Positions 7,599 through 11,424 of a stretch of 11,424 nucleotides of DNA are shown here, one piece after another. The position numbers and the translations under genes were made by a program. Source of the DNA: JAFHCF01 sp048497495 (GTDB taxonomy: Bacteria; Pseudomonadota; Alphaproteobacteria; Rhizobiales; Ancalomicrobiaceae); NCBI GenBank assembly GCA_048497495.1, contig JAFHCF010000081.1:1-11424 (forward strand). Direction: 5' to 3'. How positions within the stretch are numbered: position 1 is the first letter of the stretch; each line of letters starts with the position of its first letter. The notes below the pieces were generated by a model, which was given only the letters and a program-made list of their open reading frames with translations, was not told the DNA's origin and did not search any database.

Positions 7599-7620
7599 CG
7601 CTCGTGCGGCCTCGTATCCG
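7591..7620 (+). promoter_or_regulatory. Candidate promoter for the 37-residue gene
   Basis: TTGCAC (7591-7596) and TATCCG (7615-7620) are separated by 18 bp, giving a leader of about 70 nt before the ATG at 7697. Its -35 element overlaps that of the proposed divergent Nudix promoter. This is a weak match, given for completeness. Confidence 0.28.
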
Positions 7621-7683
7621 ACCGGAAACGAGGGCGGTGTCGCTGTTTCCAAGTGGAGGCCCCGGCGCATCGAGCGACATCCG

Positions 7684-7688
7684 AAGGA
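7684..7688 (+). promoter_or_regulatory. Strong Shine-Dalgarno sequence of the 37-residue gene
   Basis: AAGGA with an 8-base spacer to the ATG at 7697. It fixes the start of this small gene, because the same frame stays open upstream to about 7493 but has no comparable signal there and uses codons unlike the rest of the genome. Confidence 0.7.
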
Positions 7689-7696
7689 ACCGTATC

Positions 7697-7810
7697 ATGT
7701 TCGCCTTTCTGCGTCGCAAGCCCCGCCCGGCCACCTACCAGTGGAAGCCCGCCGTCGACCTGACCGATCCGCGCGTCGCCGCGATCCTCAAGACTTTCGG
7801 CTGGGCCTGA
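7697..7810 (+). CDS. Small basic protein of unknown function (37 residues)
   Basis: I do not recognise this protein. It begins MFAFLRRKPRPATYQWKPAV, continues with DLTDPRVAAILKTFGWA and ends at TGA 7808-7810. Nearly all third codon positions are G or C, as in neighbouring real genes, and it has a strong ribosome-binding site. A GC-rich intrinsic terminator lies about 45 bp after its stop codon, so it looks like a complete single-gene transcription unit. The N-terminal third is basic (RRK, R, K) with one short hydrophobic patch, and the C-terminal half is a likely amphipathic helix (DPRVAAILKTFGW). There is no signal peptide, no cysteine and no toxin/antitoxin neighbour. It could be a small membrane-associated or ribosome-associated protein, but that is speculation. 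Confidence 0.7.
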   Translation: MFAFLRRKPRPATYQWKPAVDLTDPRVAAILKTFGWA

Positions 7811-7848
7811 GCGCCAGCGTTTCGCGCCTCGGTGGCGCGCCGATCTCC

Positions 7849-7885
7849 AAAAACGGCGGGGCCGATACGGCCCCGCCTTTTTTTT
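7849..7885 (+). terminator. Strong intrinsic terminator
   Basis: A perfect 10-bp stem GGCGGGGCCG / CGGCCCCGCC with an ATA loop (7855-7877) is followed by eight T residues (7878-7885) and preceded by five A residues, so it may also act on the opposite strand. It ends the transcript of the 37-residue gene and separates it from the metallophosphoesterase gene. A weaker inverted repeat, GCGCCA...TGGCGC (7811-7838), lies between the stop codon and the terminator. Confidence 0.93.
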
Positions 7886-7957
7886 ATGCGCCGCTGTAGG
7901 TGTTTTCGCCATTCGCCGACTGGACCTCGTCACGGTCCGAGGGTAGTTCCTGCGGCC

Positions 7958-8851
7958 ATGTTCCGTCTCGCCCACGTCTCCGATCCCCATCTCGGCCCGA
8001 TGCCCGAACCCCGTCTGCGGGAGCTCGTCGGCAAACGGGTGCTGGGCTACATCAACTGGCGGCTCAATCGCGGGCGCGGCGGCATGCGGCCGGCCGTGCT
8101 CGACGATCTGGTCGCCGATCTGGTCGACCAGGCGCCGGACCACGTCGCGGTGACCGGCGACATCGTCAACATCGCGCTCGACGCCGAGTTGGAACCGGCG
8201 CGGCGCTGGCTGGCGAGTCTGGGAAACCCGCGTGACGTCTCCGCCGTGCCGGGCAACCACGACGCCTATGTGCCGGGGGCCTTGAAGCGGGCCTCGGAGG
8301 CCTGGGCGCCCTTCGTCAAGGGCGACGTCGGCGAGGTCGGCCGCTGGCCCTTCTGCCGCCGACGCGGGCCGGTCGGGATCGTCGGCATCTCCTCGGCGGA
8401 GGCGACGGCGCCGTTCATGGCGACCGGCCGCTTCGACGCGGGGCAAGCGTTGCGTGTCGCCGAGCTTCTCGACAAATACGCCCACGAGGGGCTCTACCGG
8501 GTGGTGTTGATCCATCACCCGCCGTCGAGGAAGCCGATCCACTGGGCCGGGCGGCTGATCGGCACCTCGCGCATGCGCGAGCTGATCCACCGGCACGGCG
8601 CCGAGCTGATCCTCCACGGCCACACCCACCGCGCCACCGTCGAATGGCTCGCCGGGCCGAACGGGCCGGTGCCGCTGGTCGGCGTGCCCTCGGCCTCGCG
8701 CAATCCCGGTCCCGACCGGCGCGGCGCCGGCTGGAACCTGTTCGAGATCACCGGCGGGCCGGGGGCCTGGGCCACCACCCGCATCGAGCGTGGCTTCCGC
8801 GACGCCTCCTCCGGCATCGTCGAGATCTCGCGCGCGCCTCTCGTGGTGTGA
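7958..8851 (+). CDS. Metallophosphoesterase, class III cyclic-nucleotide phosphodiesterase-like (CpdA/Icc type)
   Basis: The protein has 297 residues with all calcineurin-like metal-binding motifs in order: SDPHL (D9, H11), TGDIVN (G67, D68, N71), PGNHD (99-102), LIHHPP (H186, H187) and LHGHTH (GHTH at 221-224). These bind two metal ions and hydrolyse phosphodiester or phosphomonoester bonds; CpdA/Icc-like members act on cyclic AMP or related compounds, but substrate specificity cannot be read here. It has no signal peptide and is probably cytoplasmic. ATG 7958 is chosen because MFRLAHVSDPHLG is the standard first strand, and the frame upstream runs back toward the terminator without a good start. 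The ribosome-binding site is weak (GAGGG, 14 bp away). A YbaK-family gene follows 20 bp later, suggesting an operon. Confidence 0.92.
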   Translation: MFRLAHVSDPHLGPMPEPRLRELVGKRVLGYINWRLNRGRGGMRPAVLDDLVADLVDQAPDHVAVTGDIVNIALDAELEPARRWLASLGNPRDVSAVPGNHDAYVPGALKRASEAWAPFVKGDVGEVGRWPFCRRRGPVGIVGISSAEATAPFMATGRFDAGQALRVAELLDKYAHEGLYRVVLIHHPPSRKPIHWAGRLIGTSRMRELIHRHGAELILHGHTHRATVEWLAGPNGPVPLVGVPSASRNPGPDRRGAGWNLFEITGGPGAWATTRIERGFRDASSGIVEISRAPLVV

Positions 8852-8871
8852 AACGGGACAGGGAGACCAGG

Positions 8872-9357
8872 ATGAGCGAATCGAAGCCCGGCCGCGCCGC
8901 CGCGACCCGCGTGGCCGAGGCGGCGCGCGATCTCGGGGTGACGATCGAGGTGGTGGAGATGCCGGCCTCGACCCGCACCGCGGTGGAGGCGGCGGCGGCC
9001 TGCGGCTGTCCGCTCGCGGCGATCGTCAAATCGCTGGTGTTCCGGGGCCGCACCACCGAGACGCCCTATCTTCTGCTGGTCTCCGGCGCCAATCGGGTCG
9101 ACGAGAAGGCGGTCGCCGCCTCGACCGGAGAGGCCTTGAAGCGCGCCGACGCCGACGATGTGCGGGCGCTGACCGGCTACGCCATCGGCGGCATCCCGCC
9201 CTTCGGCCACGCGACCGCGCTGGAGGTCTTCGTCGACCGTGATCTCCTCGCTCACGACCGGGTGTGGGCGGCGGCGGGCACGCCCTTCGCCGTCTTCGCG
9301 GTCGAACCGCAGGCGCTGGCGCGGGCGGTCGGCGGCCGCGTCATCGCCGTCGGGTGA
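8872..9357 (+). CDS. YbaK/EbsC-family aminoacyl-tRNA deacylase-like protein
   Basis: The protein has 161 residues, the usual length of a free-standing YbaK/prolyl-tRNA-editing domain. Characteristic segments are ASTRTAVEAAAACGCPLAAI (32-51) leading into VKSLVF (K53 matches the key lysine of the YbaK family), LLLVSGANRVDEKAV, and the glycine-rich TGYAIGGIPPFGH. Relatives hydrolyse misacylated tRNAs such as Cys-tRNA(Pro) or Ala-tRNA(Pro). This branch (COG2606, EbsC-like) is less well characterised, so the precise tRNA substrate is uncertain. GGGAG at 8861-8865, six bases before the ATG, supports the start. The gene follows the metallophosphoesterase gene by 20 bp. No terminator is visible after it. 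Confidence 0.9.
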   Translation: MSESKPGRAAATRVAEAARDLGVTIEVVEMPASTRTAVEAAAACGCPLAAIVKSLVFRGRTTETPYLLLVSGANRVDEKAVAASTGEALKRADADDVRALTGYAIGGIPPFGHATALEVFVDRDLLAHDRVWAAAGTPFAVFAVEPQALARAVGGRVIAVG

Positions 9358-9619
9358 GATCCTCGCTCGGGGCTCCGAACGGCCCGTGCCGCGCCGCATG
9401 ACGGTGGCGGAGCAGGGAACGACGTATCGTGGCGCGGAGCCGTTCGGCTTCGCCGACATGGTGGCTCTTGCTGCGAGCGCGGAACCCGATCGCCGGCGGC
9501 GGGCTCGCAAAGCGCGCGTCGGGGCGCTAGAAGTCGACGTCCGCGCGGTGCGCGGTGGGCCGATCGCGCATCGGTGCCGCAGTGCCGCTTCGTCGACCCA
9601 GAGCCTGGAGCATCCCACG
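9358..9619 (+). other. 262-bp intergenic region upstream of folP
   Basis: I see no supported gene here. The folP frame stays open upstream across much of this region, but its composition is low-complexity GC-rich and lacks start signals, while folP's conserved N-terminus begins at 9620. The region carries the candidate folP promoter at 9504-9532 and no intrinsic terminator for the YbaK-family gene. Confidence 0.5.
9504..9532 (+). promoter_or_regulatory. Candidate promoter of the folP-folB-folK operon
   Basis: CTCGCA (9504-9509) and CTAGAA (9527-9532) lie 17 bp apart, resembling relaxed alphaproteobacterial -35/-10 elements, with a predicted leader of about 80 nt before folP. The -35 is a poor match, so confidence is low. 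Confidence 0.27.
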
Positions 9620-10471
9620 ATGACGACGCCCGCCGGCATCGCTCGGCTCGCCGACCTCGGTCGCCGCACCCTGGTGATGGGCATCCTCAACGCCACGCCC
9701 GACAGTTTCTCCGACGGCGGCCGCTTCGCCGACCTCGACCGCGCCCTGGCGCAGGCCGAGCGGATGATCGGCGAGGGCGCCGACATCGTCGACGTCGGCG
9801 GCGAATCGACCCGGCCGGGCCACGAGGCGGTCTCGGCCGCCGACGAGATGGCCCGCGTCCTGCCGGTGATCGCGCGCCTGGCGGCGATCTCGCCGGTGCC
9901 GATCTCGATCGACACCTACAAGGCCTCGACGGCGGAGGCGGCGCTGCGGGCCGGGGCGTCGATCGTCAACGACGTTTGGGGGCTGACCCGCGATCCCGAG
10001 ATCGCCCGGGTCGCCGCCGACTTCGGCGCGCCGGTGATCGTCATGCACAATCGCCAGAGCGCCGACCCGCAGATCGACACGATCGCCGACCAGATCGCCT
10101 TCTTCCGCCGCTCGATCGACATCGCGCTCGATGCCGGGGTGCGCGAGACCGACGTGATCGTCGATCCCGGCATCGGCTTCGGCAAGACCTTCGAGCAGAA
10201 TCTCGAGACGCTCGCCCGGCTCGGCGAACTCGCCGTCCTCGGCCGGCCGATCCTGCTCGGCACCTCGCGCAAGTCGATGATCGGGCGCATTCTCGATCTG
10301 CCGCCCGAGGCGCGCCTCCACGGCACCCTCGCCACCAACGTCGCCGGGATCCTCGCCGGCGCCGCCGTCATCCGCGTCCACGACGTTCGCCCCCATGTCG
10401 AGGCGGCGCGCGTCGCCGATCTCATCGTCGCAGCGAAGGCCGCCGTCGCGGCCGCAGGAGCCCCCCGGTGA
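9620..10471 (+). CDS. folP: Dihydropteroate synthase
   Basis: The protein has 283 residues, normal for bacterial DHPS. It joins 6-hydroxymethyl-7,8-dihydropterin diphosphate to p-aminobenzoate to give dihydropteroate and is the sulfonamide target. All signature segments are present: GILNATPDSFSDGG (21-34, N24), ADIVDVGGESTRPG (54-67), ISIDTYKASTAE (D98), ASIVNDVWG (N117), IVDPGIGFGKTFEQNLETL (D182), LLGTSRKSMIG (K218) and AVIRVHDV (R252, H254). These match the pterin-, diphosphate- and pABA-binding residues of the family, so the enzyme looks intact. ATG 9620 has GGAG at 9607-9610 with nine-base spacing. It is the first gene of a fol operon and overlaps folB by 4 bp. Confidence 0.97.
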   Translation: MTTPAGIARLADLGRRTLVMGILNATPDSFSDGGRFADLDRALAQAERMIGEGADIVDVGGESTRPGHEAVSAADEMARVLPVIARLAAISPVPISIDTYKASTAEAALRAGASIVNDVWGLTRDPEIARVAADFGAPVIVMHNRQSADPQIDTIADQIAFFRRSIDIALDAGVRETDVIVDPGIGFGKTFEQNLETLARLGELAVLGRPILLGTSRKSMIGRILDLPPEARLHGTLATNVAGILAGAAVIRVHDVRPHVEAARVADLIVAAKAAVAAAGAPR

Positions 10472-10836
10472 CCGACCTCATCCAACTCACCCGTATCGCG
10501 GTCTACGCCTATCACGGCATCCATCCGGAAGAAGAGCGGCTCGGCCAGCGCTTCTACGTCTCGCTCGACGCCCGGCTCGACCTGCGTCCGGCCGGCGAGA
10601 GCGACGACTGGAAGCGCACCGTCTCCTACGACCGGCTCGCCAAGATCGTCGTCGACGTGGCGACCGAGCGACGCTTCGCCCTGATCGAGGGACTGGCCGA
10701 GGTGATCGCCCGGGAAATCCTCGGCAACTATCCGCAGATCCACACCATCCGGGTGCGGGTGGAAAAACCGGCGGCGCCGATCCCCACCATCCTCGACTGT
10801 GTCGCCATCGAGATCGAGCGCAAGCGCGATGCCTGA
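10468..10836 (+). CDS. folB: Dihydroneopterin aldolase
   Basis: The protein has 122 residues. It cleaves 7,8-dihydroneopterin to 6-hydroxymethyl-7,8-dihydropterin and glycolaldehyde, the step before folK. Key features are YAYHGIHPEEERLGQRFYVS (13-32, E22), VSYD (Y54), ALIEGLAEVIA (E74) and RVRVEKPAAPIP (K100); E22, Y54 and K100 correspond to the catalytic residues of the family. It starts at GTG 10468 within a GTGA overlap with the folP stop codon. AGGAG (10456-10460) seven bases upstream supports this start and suggests that its translation is coupled to folP. It overlaps folK by 8 bp. Confidence 0.96.
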   Translation: MTDLIQLTRIAVYAYHGIHPEEERLGQRFYVSLDARLDLRPAGESDDWKRTVSYDRLAKIVVDVATERRFALIEGLAEVIAREILGNYPQIHTIRVRVEKPAAPIPTILDCVAIEIERKRDA

Positions 10837-11308
10837 GGCGCTGATCGGGCTCGGCGGCAATCTCGGCGACGTCGCGGCGACGCTTCGCGCGGCGCTTCGC
10901 TGCCTCGAGAGCGGCGGCTGCCGGGTCGTGGCGCGATCGTCGAATTGGAAGACGCCGCCCTGGGGGGTGACCGACCAGCCGGCCTTCGTCAACGCCTGCG
11001 CGCTGATCGAGACCGATCTCGAACCCCGGGCGCTGCTCGATCTCTGCCTCGACACCGAGCAGGCGCTGGGACGGCGGCGGGACGTGAAGTGGGGGCCGCG
11101 GGTGATCGATCTCGACGTGCTCGACTACGACGGGCGGACGGTCGCCGAACCGGGTCTGAGCCTGCCGCATCCCTTCCTCACCGAACGCGCCTTCGTCCTG
11201 GTGCCGCTCGCCGAGATCGTCCCCGACAGGATCGTGGCGGGGGCGAGCGTGCGGGCGCATCTGGCGCGCATCGACGCGACCGGGGTGGAGCGGATCGAGG
11301 GGGTGTAG
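10829..11308 (+). CDS. folK: 2-amino-4-hydroxy-6-hydroxymethyldihydropteridine pyrophosphokinase
   Basis: The protein has 159 residues, normal for HPPK. It transfers pyrophosphate from ATP to 6-hydroxymethyl-7,8-dihydropterin, supplying the FolP substrate. Motifs seen: ALIGLGGNLGD (4-14), SSNWKTPPWGVTDQPAFVNA (38-57), ALGRRRDVKWGPRVIDLDVL (79-98), with D94 and D96 binding Mg-ATP and R82/R91 contacting phosphate, and LPHPFLTERAFVLVPLAEI (112-130, H114). ATG 10829 overlaps the folB end by 8 bp and has only a weak ribosome-binding site (GAGCG), so translation probably depends on folB. The order folP-folB-folK places three of the pterin-branch enzymes in one transcript. After the stop codon comes a palindromic repeat rather than a T-tailed terminator. 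Confidence 0.97.
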   Translation: MPEALIGLGGNLGDVAATLRAALRCLESGGCRVVARSSNWKTPPWGVTDQPAFVNACALIETDLEPRALLDLCLDTEQALGRRRDVKWGPRVIDLDVLDYDGRTVAEPGLSLPHPFLTERAFVLVPLAEIVPDRIVAGASVRAHLARIDATGVERIEGV

Positions 11309-11346
11309 GGGGGCTGTGGCAGGCGCTGCGCGCGATGCTTCAAGAC

Positions 11347-11424
11347 GGCGCGCAATGCGCGCCTCCTCAGCATGAGGCGTTTGTTTTCATTTCGAAATTC
11401 AACAGCGCCTCATGCTGAGGAGGC
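11347..11424. repeat. Intergenic palindromic repeat (REP-like), reaching the window edge
   Basis: A perfect 19-bp inverted repeat has arms at 11361-11379 and 11406-11424, the left arm reading GCCTCCTCAGCATGAGGCG. The interior is itself nearly symmetric: TGTT/AACA, then ATTTCGAAAT (11389-11398), a 10-bp palindrome at the centre. Just outside the left arm is another hairpin, GGCGCGC-AAT-GCGCGCC (11347-11363). CCTCAGCATGAGG-type units with an adjoining GCGCGC hairpin recall dispersed intergenic repeats of Hyphomicrobiales genomes; this comes from memory, not from a search. The mirror-image half probably continues beyond the window. There is no second copy elsewhere in this window. It lies 3' of folK and could protect or end the folK transcript. 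Confidence 0.8.

Larger units (their letters stand above)
7449..7696. other. Divergent intergenic region between the Nudix gene and the 37-residue gene
   Basis: This roughly 250-bp stretch is visibly less GC-rich than its surroundings and lies between divergent genes, as expected for a promoter region. It includes TTGCACAA at 7591-7598, which could serve as an overlapping -35 region for promoters in both directions. It also includes ATCGTG-N12-CACGAT (7497-7520) and CATGC-N7-GCATG (7511-7527), small inverted repeats that could be regulator sites. If the Nudix protein starts at 7526, the latter repeats fall inside its coding sequence. I see no further gene. Confidence 0.45.

Noticed and set aside
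7922..7938. GGACC-N7-GGTCC between the terminator and the metallophosphoesterase start
   Set aside because: A 5-bp arm length is too short to claim an operator without conservation data.
7861..8235. Further short frames overlapping the start of the metallophosphoesterase gene
   Set aside because: They are out of frame with the DPH, GD and GNHD motifs and begin at or next to the terminator.
9375..9447. Inverted copies of CCGAACGG (9375-9382) and CCGTTCGG (9440-9447) upstream of folP
   Set aside because: Only 8 bp matches across a 57-bp spacer, with no flanking extension; compatible with chance in this composition.
1..11424. tRNA, rRNA, CRISPR array, insertion sequence, prophage or toxin-antitoxin module
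   Set aside because: Looked for on both strands by eye; no cloverleaf, regularly spaced repeats, transposase motifs or phage genes were found.

Overview
The window is very GC-rich, densely packed DNA with strong G/C preference at third codon positions. The gene content and order (a MoxR / DUF58 / BatA-DUF4159 / VWA membrane-protein cluster, and folP-folB-folK with overlapping ends) fit an alphaproteobacterium, most likely Hyphomicrobiales (Rhizobiales). The species cannot be named from this alone. I see no phage, plasmid, insertion-sequence, CRISPR or RNA genes.

Layout. (1) 1-6173, plus strand: the 3' end of a MoxR-type AAA+ ATPase gene, a DUF58 protein, a 937-residue BatA/DUF4159 membrane protein and a 689-residue VWA/amidotransferase-like membrane protein. 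They are tightly packed (28-bp gap, 4-bp overlap, 13-bp gap) and read as one operon. MoxR ATPases are generally thought to act as chaperones on VWA-domain partners. Here two downstream proteins keep a MIDAS-type DxSxS motif and two have large domains predicted to lie in the periplasm. The target of this alphaproteobacterial version is not known. (2) 6206-7448, minus strand: a YhbS-like GNAT acetyltransferase and a Nudix hydrolase, separated by a 259-bp leader that carries a possible promoter, a possible 27-codon ORF and small inverted repeats. (3) 7697-7885: an unrecognised 37-residue protein with its own Shine-Dalgarno sequence and a textbook intrinsic terminator. (4) 7958-9357, plus: a class III (CpdA/Icc-like) metallophosphoesterase and a YbaK/EbsC-family deacylase, probably co-transcribed. 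(5) 9620-11308, plus: folP, folB and folK, three enzymes of the tetrahydrofolate pterin branch, with overlapping reading frames that suggest translational coupling. (6) 11309-11424: an intergenic palindromic repeat, a near-perfect 64-bp inverted structure that reaches the window edge.

Most of the window is conserved housekeeping sequence. The parts most worth following up are the 37-residue orphan gene, the complete absence of cysteine from the two big membrane proteins of the MoxR cluster (which rules out a classical glutamine-amidotransferase nucleophile), the possible leader ahead of the acetyltransferase gene, and the terminal palindrome. I do not see convincing evidence for a wholly new system.
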